Shown in pieces: positions 8,392 through 16,138 of a stretch of DNA of 32,532 nucleotides. Below the pieces are notes generated by a model. It worked only from the letters and a program-made list of their open reading frames with translations. It searched no databases and was not told the origin of the DNA. Source of the stretch: Nostoc sp. NOS(2021) (lineage in GTDB: Bacteria > Cyanobacteriota > Cyanobacteriia > Cyanobacteriales > Nostocaceae); assembly GCF_017115025.1 (NCBI RefSeq), contig NZ_JABXKM010000113.1:1-32532 (forward strand), in the 5' to 3' direction. Made by a program: the position numbers and the translations under genes. Each line of letters opens with the position of its first letter. Positions within the stretch are counted from its first letter, which is position 1.

Positions 8392-9189
8392 ATGGCAATT
8401 ATCAACCTTATCCCTGGTCTCAATATAACTATTCCTTCGGGCAATACCGTCGGCAATATCGTTAGCACTCCTAGTGGTAACAAAACCATTAACGGCACTA
8501 ATGGTAATGATGTCCTTATCGGTGGTAGTGGCAACGACAGCATTAACGGTGGTAATGGCAACGATGTGATTAACGCCGGCAATGGCAACAATACCATTAA
8601 CGGTGGTAATGGCAACGATATCATTAACGCTGGTAGTGGCAACGATAACCTCATTGGCGGATTGGGCAACGATGTGATTAACGCCGGCAATGGCAACAAT
8701 ACCCTTAACGGTGGTGCTGGCAACGATATCCTTAACGCTGGTAGTGGCAACGATAACCTGATCGGTGGTGATGGCAACGATATCCTTAACGGTGGTGCTG
8801 GCAAGGATATCCTTACTGGCGGTGCTGGCAACGACACACTTGTTGGTGGTACTGGCAACGACACACTCGTTGGCGGTGCTGGCAACGATGTTTTCAAGTT
8901 CAACTCAGTTTCAGATAGTCCTTTTGGTAAACGGGATCTTATCGCTGACTTTGTTGGAAAGGGTAACTCGCTAGGTGACCGAATCGATGTATCTGCCATC
9001 GACGCTAACACCACTAAAGCGGGCAACCAAGCCTTCACTTTCATTGGGTCTGCCGCATTCTCCGCACCTGGTCAGCTGCGTTATTCAGGAGGTATTCTAC
9101 TAGGTAACACTGATAGCAATCTGTCACCTGACTTTGAGGTTCGGCTTGTAGGAGCGCCACAACTAGTGGCAAGCGACATTATCCTTTAA
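8392..9189 (+). CDS. RTX calcium-binding secreted protein 1 (265 aa)
   Basis: The protein is almost entirely two modules. Residues about 30-165 are tandem RTX nonapeptides (GGxGNDxLx, for example [20 protein letters not shown]) that fold into a calcium-binding beta roll. The remainder is a serralysin-type M10 C-terminal domain ([10 protein letters not shown], then [25 protein letters not shown], then [22 protein letters not shown]). It ends in SDIIL, an acidic residue followed by hydrophobic residues, as in the extreme C-terminal type I secretion signal of serralysins. There is no protease or other catalytic domain. Export by a type I system and extracellular calcium-dependent folding are inferred from the family; no transporter genes lie in the window. 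It is one of three tandem paralogues, each with its own leader. Confidence 0.85.
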   Translation: MAIINLIPGLNITIPSGNTVGNIVSTPSGNKTINGTNGNDVLIGGSGNDSINGGNGNDVINAGNGNNTINGGNGNDIINAGSGNDNLIGGLGNDVINAGNGNNTLNGGAGNDILNAGSGNDNLIGGDGNDILNGGAGKDILTGGAGNDTLVGGTGNDTLVGGAGNDVFKFNSVSDSPFGKRDLIADFVGKGNSLGDRIDVSAIDANTTKAGNQAFTFIGSAAFSAPGQLRYSGGILLGNTDSNLSPDFEVRLVGAPQLVASDIIL

Positions 9190-9192
9190 TTT

Positions 9193-9223
9193 CATCGACC
9201 TGCCTTGAAAATAAGGCAGGAGG
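9193..9223 (+). repeat. Hairpin after RTX gene 1
   Basis: CCTGCCTT and AAGGCAGG pair perfectly around a six-base loop just after the stop codon. The same stem, with its loop inverted, follows RTX gene 2 near 10597-10619. No T-run follows, so it may protect the mRNA 3' end ahead of the real terminator. Confidence 0.55.
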
Positions 9224-9250
9224 CAGAATTCTGATCATTGAACAGTCGCG

Positions 9251-9284
9251 GGGAGAGGTAAGTTTAGCTTGCTTCTCCCTTTTA
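9251..9284 (+). terminator. Rho-independent terminator of RTX gene 1
   Basis: A 12-base stem, GGGAGAGGTAAG with CTTGCTTCTCCC (G-U pairs included), a five-base loop and a TTTT tail lie about 60 bases after the stop. A homologous copy follows RTX gene 2. Confidence 0.8.
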
Positions 9285-9295
9285 TAGTGATTATC

Positions 9296-9904
9296 TTATT
9301 GGCAATTACTTCGTTATACATAACTACAGAAACCACCAAACAAATCTCAAGCGGCAAAACCAACCCTATCTGAAATCAAGGGTTTCAGATTTTGTTCTGG
9401 CGAAAGTAAAAAAATGGTTAATTATTCTTTCTTATAGATAGAAAAAAATACGCTTGAGGGTAATATCATAGTCTTATTATTCTGAATACAGTAAAAACCT
9501 CCTAAAAGCTATGCAATTCCGTAGGAGAAAATCTGCTTGTTCCCTAGCAGCCTACTACTGTAACTAATGAATACATAAGGCACGTGGATATAACATGACT
9601 CTTGGCACAATTATGATGCCAGCATCATCAATACATCCAGTGCTTCTCAAGTCTTCAGACTTAACAGTAAAGACTTGTTCTAATCAGGCTTGGTTCAGTT
9701 ATATCTTCCCACTCGTTATTTCCCCACCTTGTTTTCTCGGCGTTACTGAATAAAAGTGTGAATTCAAAAATTTAATGTTTGAAACTGTTTCCTTTGCGCC
9801 TTTGGGGGAAACCAAATTCATACTCTTAATCAGCAACGCCGTTTTCTAGTGGGGAAGTGACGAGGTAATTTTTTTTACCCACCAAGTTCAGGAGAAGCTC
9901 ATTA
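9296..9904 (+). repeat. Conserved RTX leader, copy 2
   Basis: This is the second copy of the RTX leader, homologous to 7836-8391 from about 9362. Its first ~65 bases (TTATTGGCAATTACTTCG and on) are shared only with copy 3 (from 11343), so copies 2 and 3 are the more recent pair. It contains the hairpin at 9368-9390, the promoter candidate at 9454-9483, the GGTAA/TTACC hairpin at 9864-9879 and the AGGAGA site at 9890-9895. Confidence 0.8.
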
Positions 9905-10588
9905 ATGGCAATCATTAACGGTATCGATTTAATTAATATTTTCGGCGGTAGTGGTAACAATACCATTAACGGCAGTAGTGGCAACGATGTCCTTGTTGGC
10001 AGTAGTGGCAACAATAGCCTCTTTGGTGGATTGGGCAACGACGTCCTTAACGCCGGCAATGGCAACAATACCATTAACGGTGGTAGTGGCAACGATGTCC
10101 TTGTTGGCAGTAGTGGCAACGATACCCTCTTTGGCGGATTGGGCGACGATACCCTTATTGGCGGTAGTGGCAACGATAGCCTTATTGGCGGTAGTGGCAA
10201 CGATAGCCTTATTGGCGGTAGTGGCAACGACACACTCGTTGGCGGTGCTGGGACTGATATTCTCACTGGAGGACCAGGTAACAATAATTTCGAGTTCAAC
10301 TTAATTTCAGAGAGTCCTGCTGGTTTTTCACGGGATGTGATCACTGACTTTGTTGGAAACGGTAGCTTGCCAGGTGACCGAATCGATCTATATAGCATCG
10401 ACGCCAACTCGATTCTAGCGGGCAACCAAGCCTTCACTTTCATTGGGGCTGCCGCATTCTCTGCACCCGGTCAGATCCGTTATTCAGGAGGTATTCTCCA
10501 AGGTAACACTGATGCGAATCTGTCGGCAGACTTTGAGATTCAGCTTGTAGGAGCACCACAACTAGTGGTAAGCGACATTATCCTTTAA
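9905..10588 (+). CDS. RTX calcium-binding secreted protein 2 (227 aa)
   Basis: This is a paralogue of the genes at 8392 and 11944. The N-terminal ~125 residues are RTX nonapeptides ([11 protein letters not shown] and variants such as GSSGNDVLVG); the rest is the same serralysin-type C-terminal domain ([49 protein letters not shown]) ending in SDIIL. AGGAGA at 9890-9895 sets the start at the ATG of 9905. The repeat tract is shorter than in paralogue 1, as expected from repeat slippage. Secretion by a type I exporter and calcium-dependent folding outside the cell are inferred from the family. No enzymatic domain is present, so a structural, surface-layer or matrix role is possible but unproved. 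Confidence 0.85.
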   Translation: MAIINGIDLINIFGGSGNNTINGSSGNDVLVGSSGNNSLFGGLGNDVLNAGNGNNTINGGSGNDVLVGSSGNDTLFGGLGDDTLIGGSGNDSLIGGSGNDSLIGGSGNDTLVGGAGTDILTGGPGNNNFEFNLISESPAGFSRDVITDFVGNGSLPGDRIDLYSIDANSILAGNQAFTFIGAAAFSAPGQIRYSGGILQGNTDANLSADFEIQLVGAPQLVVSDIIL

Positions 10589-10650
10589 TTTCATCGACTG
10601 CCTTATTTTCAAGGCAGGAGGCAGAATTCTGATCATTAAACAGTCGTGGC

Positions 10651-10682
10651 GAGAGGTAAGTTTAGCTTGCCTCTCCCTTTTA
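10651..10682 (+). terminator. Rho-independent terminator of RTX gene 2
   Basis: GAGAGGTAAG and CTTGCCTCTC form a ten-base stem (one G-U pair) with a five-base loop, followed by CCTTTTAT. It is homologous to the terminator of RTX gene 1. Confidence 0.8.
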
Positions 10683-10689
10683 TAGTGAT

Positions 10690-11177
10690 TATTAGATTTC
10701 TGTACTTAGGCGCATTGACAAAATGCACTCGGCTTTAACAAATCCCCTTCTCTACGAGAGGCTGCGCCAACGGGACGGGAACTCTTAATAGGGAAGAGGG
10801 AACAGAAAAGAGAGAATTAGCCCCGTTCGCGGTAACGTCTTGTAGAGTTGCAAGACTTTAAGCCGTACTTCGTCCCGCTACGCGCTTTCGCCCCTCGTGA
10901 GCGAAAAAATCCTTGTATCCCAAGGTAGGTTGAAACCCAATCCCCTTGTGGGTGGCTTAATGTTCCCCGTTCCCCGTTCCCCGTTCCCTGTTCCCTTTCA
11001 TCTCTCAAGAATGGTATTGCTGTAATCAATCACGGGTGAGTAACACATCAAATACCAACAAAGCATATTTTACCAACCAACAAAGTCGCTGATATTGGCT
11101 GCACGCTCCAGATTGATAATCTCCTTAACACTGTTAATTAGCAACAGAAGCACATCTGAGAAATAGAGAATTGCCAA
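10690..11177. other. Repeat-rich intergenic stretch, no gene
   Basis: No credible coding sequence is seen. The stretch has dispersed-repeat vocabulary (CTACGAGAGGCTGCGCCAACG near 10754; CGTCCCGCTACGCGC near 10871) and a heptamer tandem array at 10962-10996. It separates RTX gene 2 from the truncated ilvD copy and has no counterpart between RTX genes 1 and 2, so it was inserted or assembled after the duplication. Confidence 0.5.
10962..10996. repeat. Heptamer tandem repeat, five units
   Basis: GTTCCCC occurs three times and GTTCCCT twice, head to tail. Short tandemly repeated heptamers are a known feature of Nostoc/Anabaena intergenic DNA. A second array of a different heptamer lies at 32447-32488. 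Confidence 0.85.
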
Positions 11178-11320
11178 TGCTTGCTAACGGTCGATCGCGC
11201 CGCATAAGCATGAGAAAATCAGGTAATACAATCGCAATACAAGCGATGATGCCACGTAAGGAAAAAAGATGTCAGAGAATTTGAGAAGCCAAATTGTAAC
11301 GCAAGGGGTGCAGCGATCGC
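11178..11320 (+). pseudogene. ilvD: Truncated copy of the ilvD promoter region and first 17 codons
   Basis: Bases 11178-11320 match 13534-13677, the upstream region and start of intact ilvD. The copy keeps the ATG (11269) and encodes [17 protein letters not shown] exactly as in ilvD, with only three base differences over those codons (TTG/TTA, GTA/GTG, ACG/ACC), all silent. Homology stops exactly at the HIP1 octamer at 11313-11320; beyond it the frame runs another 16 codons into unrelated sequence and stops at 11370. It cannot encode a dehydratase. The upstream sequence is also well conserved, so a leader promoter may still be active and could transcribe into RTX leader copy 3. Confidence 0.85.
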
Positions 11321-11342
11321 ACTGGTCAACAAGGCTTTTAAT

Positions 11343-11943
11343 TTATTGGCAATTACTTCGTTATATATAACTACAGAAATCACCAAAAAAATCTCAATAG
11401 ACAAAACCAACCCTATCTGAACAAAGGGTTCAAATTTTGTTCTAGCGGGAGTAAAAAAAGATGGTTAATTATTCTTTCTTATAGATAGAAAAAAGTACGC
11501 TTGAGGGTAATATCATACTCTTATTATTCTGAATACAGTAAAAACCTCCTAAAACCTATGCGATTCCTTACGAGAAAATCTGCTTGTTCCCTAGCAGCCT
11601 AGTGCTGGAACCAATGAATACATAAGCTACAAGGATATAAGATGACTATTGGCACAATTTTGATGCCAGTATCATCAATACATCCAGTGCTTCTCAAATC
11701 TTCAGGCTTAATAGTAAAGACTTGTTCTAATCAGGCTTGGTTCAGTTATATTTTCCCACTCGTTATTTACACACCTTGTTTTATCGACGTTAGTGAATAA
11801 AAGTGTGAAATTCCAAAATTCAATTTGAAACTGTTTCCCTTGCGCCTTTGGGGGAAACCAAATTCATTTAATCAGCAACGCCGTTTTCTGATGGGGAAAT
11901 GACGAGGTAATTTTTTACCCTCTAAGTTTAGGAGAAACTCACT
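11343..11943 (+). repeat. Conserved RTX leader, copy 3
   Basis: This is the third copy of the RTX leader. It begins about 22 bases after the truncated ilvD copy and is homologous to 9296-9904. The first hairpin is degenerate here (TGAAC/GTTCA only). The promoter candidate is at 11501-11530, the GGTAA/TTACC hairpin at 11906-11919 and AGGAGA at 11930-11935. Confidence 0.8.
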
Positions 11944-13344
11944 ATGCCAACCATTAACGGTACTAATCGCGCTGACAATCTTAGTGTTCCTTTTTCTAAT
12001 TCTTTTGTTCCTTATCTTATCAACGGGTTTGACGGCAACGATACGATTCAGGGCGGTTTTGGCGGCGATACGATTAACGGCGGTGATGGCAACGATAGCC
12101 TTGTTGGCGGCGGAGACGGATTGATAAACGGCGGTGACGGCAACAATACGATTCAGGCCGGTAGTTTTGGCGGCGATACGATTAACGGCGATGATGGCAA
12201 CGATAGCCTTGTTGGCGGCGGAGACGGATTGATAAACGGCGGTGACGGCAACAATACGATTCAGGCCGGTAGTTTTGGCGGCGATACGATTAACGGCGAT
12301 GATGGCAACGATAGCCTTGTTGGCGGCGGAGACGGATTGATAAACGGCGGTGACGGCAACGATACGATTCAGGCCGGTATTGGGACTGAGATTCTCACTG
12401 GAGGATCAGGTAACGATATTTTCAAGTTCAACTCAGCTTTTGATAGTCCTGCTGGTGTTTCACGGGATGTGATCACTGACTTTGTTGGAGTTGGAAACAG
12501 TATCTTTCCAGGTGCAGGTGATCAAATCGATCTATCTACTATAGCGCTCAACCAAGCCTTAACTTTCATTGGGGCTAGCGCATTCTCTGCACCCGATCAG
12601 GTTCGTTATTCAGGAGGTATTCTCCAAGTTAGCATTTTTGGGAATCTGTCGGCTGACTTTGAGATTCAGCTTGCAGGATCACCACAACTAGTGGCAAGCG
12701 ACATTATCCTTTCTGCTACTGACGATAACAGTTCTGCTACTGACGATAACATTGACAGTTTCAGCATAATGCCAAGTGGCACTAGTGACGGACGTTCTCC
12801 AACTGGCTACTCTTCTGGGAGCAGTGATGAAAACGGCACTATCTTTACCAGTAGTGTTAACAACAATAACAACTATATTATTAAATCCGGTAGTGGCAAC
12901 GATACTATTAACTCTGGCGGTACTGGCAACGATACTATTGACGGCGGTAGTGGCAACGATACTATTAACGGCGGTCGTGGCAACGATATACTCACTGGCG
13001 GTACTGGGACCGATCGCCTCACGGGAGGATCAGGTAACGATATTTTCAAGTTCAACTCAGTTTCAGATAGTCCTGCTGGTGTTTCACGGGATGTGATCAC
13101 TGACTTTGTTGGAAACGGTAACTTGCCAGGCGATCAAATCGATCTATCTACAATCGACGCCAACTCCACTATAGCGGGCAACCAAGCCTTCACTTTCATT
13201 GGGGCCAGCGCATTCTCCGCACCCGGTCAGATCCGTTATTCAGGAGGTATTCTCCAAGGTAATACTGCTGGGAATCTGTCGGCTAACTTTGAGATTCAGC
13301 TCGTAGGATCACCACAACTAGTGGCAAGCGACATTATCCTTTAA
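11944..13344 (+). CDS. RTX calcium-binding secreted protein 3, internally fused (466 aa)
   Basis: This is a double-length paralogue. The order is: an RTX block with three 36-residue repeats (about residues 40-147), a full serralysin-type C-terminal domain (about 155-258) ending in SDIIL, a Ser/Asp/Asn-rich linker holding a repeated SATDDN, a second RTX block (about 315-375), and a second serralysin-type C-terminal domain ending again in SDIIL at 466. At the internal junction, the codon after the first DIIL is TCT where paralogues 1 and 2 have the stop TAA. The gene therefore looks like two RTX genes joined in frame. AGGAGA at 11930-11935 supports the start. Secretion by a type I system is inferred. 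Unlike its paralogues it lacks the downstream terminator: a foldback element begins seven bases after the stop. Confidence 0.85.
   Translation: MPTINGTNRADNLSVPFSNSFVPYLINGFDGNDTIQGGFGGDTINGGDGNDSLVGGGDGLINGGDGNNTIQAGSFGGDTINGDDGNDSLVGGGDGLINGGDGNNTIQAGSFGGDTINGDDGNDSLVGGGDGLINGGDGNDTIQAGIGTEILTGGSGNDIFKFNSAFDSPAGVSRDVITDFVGVGNSIFPGAGDQIDLSTIALNQALTFIGASAFSAPDQVRYSGGILQVSIFGNLSADFEIQLAGSPQLVASDIILSATDDNSSATDDNIDSFSIMPSGTSDGRSPTGYSSGSSDENGTIFTSSVNNNNNYIIKSGSGNDTINSGGTGNDTIDGGSGNDTINGGRGNDILTGGTGTDRLTGGSGNDIFKFNSVSDSPAGVSRDVITDFVGNGNLPGDQIDLSTIDANSTIAGNQAFTFIGASAFSAPGQIRYSGGILQGNTAGNLSANFEIQLVGSPQLVASDIIL
12061..12384 (+). repeat. Three tandem 108-base units inside RTX gene 3
   Basis: Units start at 12061, 12169 and 12277. 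Each encodes 36 residues (GGDTINGDDGNDSLVGGG and on through GGDGNNTIQAGSF). Units 1 and 2 are nearly identical in DNA and not only in protein, which points to recent amplification. Unit 3 diverges only at its 3' end, where it runs into the C-terminal domain. Confidence 0.9.
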
Positions 13345-13350
13345 TTCAAT

Positions 13351-13533
13351 AGACTTGTTGCAAAAGTCCCTAATACCCCACTTATAAGCGATCGCTCTCA
13401 TAGCATTTGATTTCGTTCAAATCATAAGACTCAGATCCTCGACTTCTTAGAGAAGTCGAGGATCTCGTTGTTCACGAATGATTTAGGATTGCTATAGAAG
13501 TGGGGTTCTTATTTTTGATTTATGCAAGAGGTC
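13351..13533. repeat. Foldback element with a second foldback nested in it
   Basis: The outer ends AGACTTGTTGCA (13351-13362) and TGCAAGAGGTC (13523-13533) match the element at 1124-1200 in the opposite orientation. Its ACCCCACTT/AAGTGGGG stem is split by a 96-base insert (13400-13495) which is itself a foldback: ATAGCA/TGCTAT ends, AAATCAT/ATGATTT inside, and a perfect 14-base central stem GATCCTCGACTTCT/AGAAGTCGAGGATC (13434-13464). No open reading frame is present. It lies directly between the RTX gene 3 stop and the ilvD upstream region and may end RTX gene 3 transcripts. Confidence 0.7.
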
Positions 13534-13625
13534 ATGCTCGCTGATGTTCGATCGCACCGCGCATACATGAGAAAATCAGGTAATACAATCGCAATACAAG
13601 CGATGATGCCACGGAAGGGAAAAAG

Positions 13626-15311
13626 ATGTCAGAGAATTTAAGAAGCCAAATTGTGACCCAAGGGGTGCAGCGATCGCCTAATCGAGCTATGCTGCGAGCA
13701 GTTGGTTTTAAAGATGAAGATTTCAATAAAGCGATTGTGGGCATTGCCAACGGTTACAGTACGATTACTCCCTGTAATATGGGGATCAATCAACTGGCGC
13801 TCATAGCAGAAGTTAGTATTAAAACCGCCGGGGCGATGCCGCAAATGTTCGGCACAATTACCATTAGCGATGGCATTTCGATGGGAACAGAAGGGATGAA
13901 ATATTCCCTAGTGTCGCGGGAAGTGATTGCTGATTCCATTGAAACCGTCTGTACTGGACAAAGTATGGATGGTGTGCTAGCGATTGGCGGTTGTGATAAA
14001 AATATGCCAGGGGCAATGCTGGCGATCGCGCGGATGAATATCCCGGCGATCTTTGTTTACGGTGGCACAATTAAACCCGGTCACTATAACGGACGCGATT
14101 TAACTGTTGTCAGTTGTTTTGAAGCTGTTGGTCAATATAGTGCCGGAAAAATTGACGAAAAGGAATTATTAGAAGTTGAAAATCGGGCTTGTCCTGGCGC
14201 TGGTTCCTGTGGGGGAATGTTCACAGCTAACACCATGTCTTCAGCATTTGAAGCGATGGGGATGAGTTTGCCCTATTCTTCGACAATGGCGGCGGAAGAT
14301 GCCGAAAAAGCCGACAGCACGGAAAAATCGGCTTATGTGTTAGTCGAAGCGATTCGCAAACAAATCTTACCCCGCCAAATTATCACGCGTAAATCTATAG
14401 AGAATGCCATTTCTGTGATTATGGCGGTGGGTGGTTCGACCAATGCAGTGTTGCATTTATTAGCGATCACCCGCGCTGCTAATGTAGAGTTAACTCTGGA
14501 TGACTTTGAAACTATCCGCGCCCGTGTTCCCGTTTTGTGTGATTTAAAACCAAGTGGTAAATATGTAGCGACAGATTTGCACAAAGCTGGTGGTATTCCG
14601 CAAGTCATGAAGATGCTACTTGTGCATGACTTATTACACGGTGATAGCCTCACCATTAGCGGCCAAACAATTGCAGAGATATTAGCAGATATCCCAGAAG
14701 AACCATCCGCCAACCAAGATGTGATTCGGACTTGGAATAACCCGATGTATCCCCAAGGACATTTAGCTATTCTCAGAGGTAATCTGGCAACGGAAGGGGC
14801 TGTCGCCAAAATTACCGGCGTGAAAAAACCAGTCATTACCGGGCCAGCACGGGTGTTTGAATCGGAAGAAGCCTCTTTAGATGCAATTTTGGCGGGTAAG
14901 ATTCAACCTGGTGATATTCTAGTCATCCGCTACGAAGGGCCAAGGGGCGGCCCGGGAATGCGAGAAATGTTGGCTCCCACCTCAGCAATTATCGGTGCTG
15001 GTTTGGGTGATGCTGTGGCATTAATTACCGATGGGCGCTTTTCTGGGGGTACTTACGGCATGGTGGTTGGTCATGTTGCTCCAGAAGCGGCAGTTGGTGG
15101 TGCGATCGCTCTTGTAGAAGAAGGCGATAGTATTACTATTGATGCACCGGCTCGTTTATTGCAGTTGAATATATCGGAAGCAGAATTGGCCCGTCGTCGT
15201 GCCAACTGGCAACCTCCGGCACCACGTTACACTAAAGGCGTGTTGGCGAAATATGCCAAATTAGTCTCTTCTAGCAGTATTGGTGCTGTAACAGATTTGG
15301 ACTTGTTTTAA
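13626..15311 (+). CDS. ilvD: Dihydroxy-acid dehydratase
   Basis: IlvD removes water from 2,3-dihydroxy-isovalerate and 2,3-dihydroxy-3-methylvalerate to give the 2-keto acids that precede valine, isoleucine and leucine. It is a cytoplasmic iron-sulfur enzyme that also needs magnesium. The 561-residue protein is full length. Conserved cluster-ligand cysteines are seen at C50 (ITPCNMG), C123 (GGCDKNMPG) and C195 ([16 protein letters not shown]); the DK pair at 124-125 fits the magnesium-binding, modified-lysine site. [15 protein letters not shown] and [10 protein letters not shown] near the C-terminus are also typical. The start at 13626 has a GGAAGGG sequence upstream. It stands alone, without other ilv genes. 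Its first 17 codons and leader are duplicated at 11178-11320. Confidence 0.97.
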   Translation: MSENLRSQIVTQGVQRSPNRAMLRAVGFKDEDFNKAIVGIANGYSTITPCNMGINQLALIAEVSIKTAGAMPQMFGTITISDGISMGTEGMKYSLVSREVIADSIETVCTGQSMDGVLAIGGCDKNMPGAMLAIARMNIPAIFVYGGTIKPGHYNGRDLTVVSCFEAVGQYSAGKIDEKELLEVENRACPGAGSCGGMFTANTMSSAFEAMGMSLPYSSTMAAEDAEKADSTEKSAYVLVEAIRKQILPRQIITRKSIENAISVIMAVGGSTNAVLHLLAITRAANVELTLDDFETIRARVPVLCDLKPSGKYVATDLHKAGGIPQVMKMLLVHDLLHGDSLTISGQTIAEILADIPEEPSANQDVIRTWNNPMYPQGHLAILRGNLATEGAVAKITGVKKPVITGPARVFESEEASLDAILAGKIQPGDILVIRYEGPRGGPGMREMLAPTSAIIGAGLGDAVALITDGRFSGGTYGMVVGHVAPEAAVGGAIALVEEGDSITIDAPARLLQLNISEAELARRRANWQPPAPRYTKGVLAKYAKLVSSSSIGAVTDLDLF

Positions 15312-15730
15312 TTAACTTGACATGATATAGCGCAAGTTTACCTACCTTTAACAAGGGGCTTAAGCCCCTTGTCTGGTTAGTTGAGATGGTCGCTGGATTT
15401 ACACCGTCCTCTACTAGTTTGATCTAGTGATCGCCTCTAAAGAAGTTGCAAGGACAAACTCAGTAACTTACTTTGCGATCGCAAGCGTGGTAAAACAAAT
15501 TGCTGTACCGAAAAAACTTGTCAGATGAAATACTGTTGATCGCCTCTAAGTTTGGAAGCTATTGAAGAGGGATATTCTCTGTTTATACCAGATTTTTACC
15601 TAAATTTTATGAGTTTTTGGAAAAATCTTGAAAAAGTTTCAGGAAATTTACATAGAAGATGTGATGTCAATCGATATACTACAGAAATAGAATTGACCAT
15701 CAACTGCTGAAAAACCTAAAAGGGCACAAA
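15312..15730. other. Intergenic region with a 22-base palindrome
   Basis: No gene is seen. A perfect palindrome (15351-15372, centre GGGGCTTAAGCCCC) lies 40 bases after the ilvD stop and may act in transcript ending, though no T-run follows. GATCGCCTCTAA occurs twice (near 15430 and 15539). The remaining AT-rich ~150 bases before 15731 must hold the promoter of the EACC1/caspase pair. Confidence 0.5.
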
Positions 15731-16108
15731 ATGAGTTCTGAATCTAACGTCAAACTGACGATCGCTCTTTCTAATTCAGATTTAGATGCAGATGAGCAAG
15801 AACGGGAAACACGGAATTTGCTGCGAGAAATCAAAGACTTAGATGTGGAAAGTGCTGAACTTGTAGCAGTTACAGAAATACCCGAAGGAGCCAAGTCTGT
15901 TGGCGGGTTTCTGGTGGGGGTGTTGCAGACAGAGGTGAGCCTTGCCAATTTTAAGAAATTGTTGGGATTTTTGGGCGATCGCTTGGGTAACAAAACCGTT
16001 GAATTAGAAGTTGAGGCTAACGGCAAAAAACTTAAAGTCAAAGCTAGCAGTCAAGAAGAATTAACCGCCGCCATTGAACAAGCACAAAAGTTTGTCGCAG
16101 GTAACTAA
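15731..16108 (+). CDS. EACC1-like small protein, partner of the adjacent caspase
   Basis: The 125-residue cytoplasmic protein has a predicted strand (VKLTIAL), a charged helix (EQERETRNLLREI), two strands around LDVESAELVAV, a Gly-rich turn (PEGAKSVGGFLVG), a helix (SLANFKKLLGFLGDRL), then strands VELEVEANGKKLKVKA and a final helix. This order, including the PxGAKxxG turn, resembles the EACC1 family (effector-associated constant component 1), described by comparative genomics as small proteins encoded next to caspase-like or trypsin-like effectors in bacterial conflict systems. The biochemical role of EACC1 is not established. Only 30 bases separate it from the downstream caspase gene, so co-transcription is likely. 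Family call by eye: fairly likely, not certain. Confidence 0.65.
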   Translation: MSSESNVKLTIALSNSDLDADEQERETRNLLREIKDLDVESAELVAVTEIPEGAKSVGGFLVGVLQTEVSLANFKKLLGFLGDRLGNKTVELEVEANGKKLKVKASSQEELTAAIEQAQKFVAGN

Positions 16109-16138
16109 TAAATTCCAGCAGTAAGGAAGAATAACGAG

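Noticed and set aside
8313-9044. Long minus-strand frame encoding Leu/Pro/Ser repeats, opposite RTX gene 1 (with similar ones at 9826-10443 and 12873-13100)
   Set aside because: It is the complement of Gly/Asn/Asp RTX codons, which rarely give stops on the other strand; it has no ribosome binding site and the repeats vary with the RTX frame.
9951-10304. Plus-strand frame within RTX gene 2, in another phase, rich in Ala/Thr/Leu/Val
   Set aside because: It is a shadow of the repetitive RTX coding sequence.
10817-11029. Minus-strand 70-codon frame
   Set aside because: It consists of dispersed repeat sequence and the GTTCCCC heptamer array; no start signal or protein-like composition.
11269-11370. 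33-codon reading frame beginning with the ilvD start
   Set aside because: It is the ilvD 5' fragment running into unrelated sequence after the HIP1 site; treated as a pseudogene, not a gene.
12061-12384. CRISPR-like regular repetition
   Set aside because: Units are contiguous, in frame, without spacers, and encode RTX motifs.
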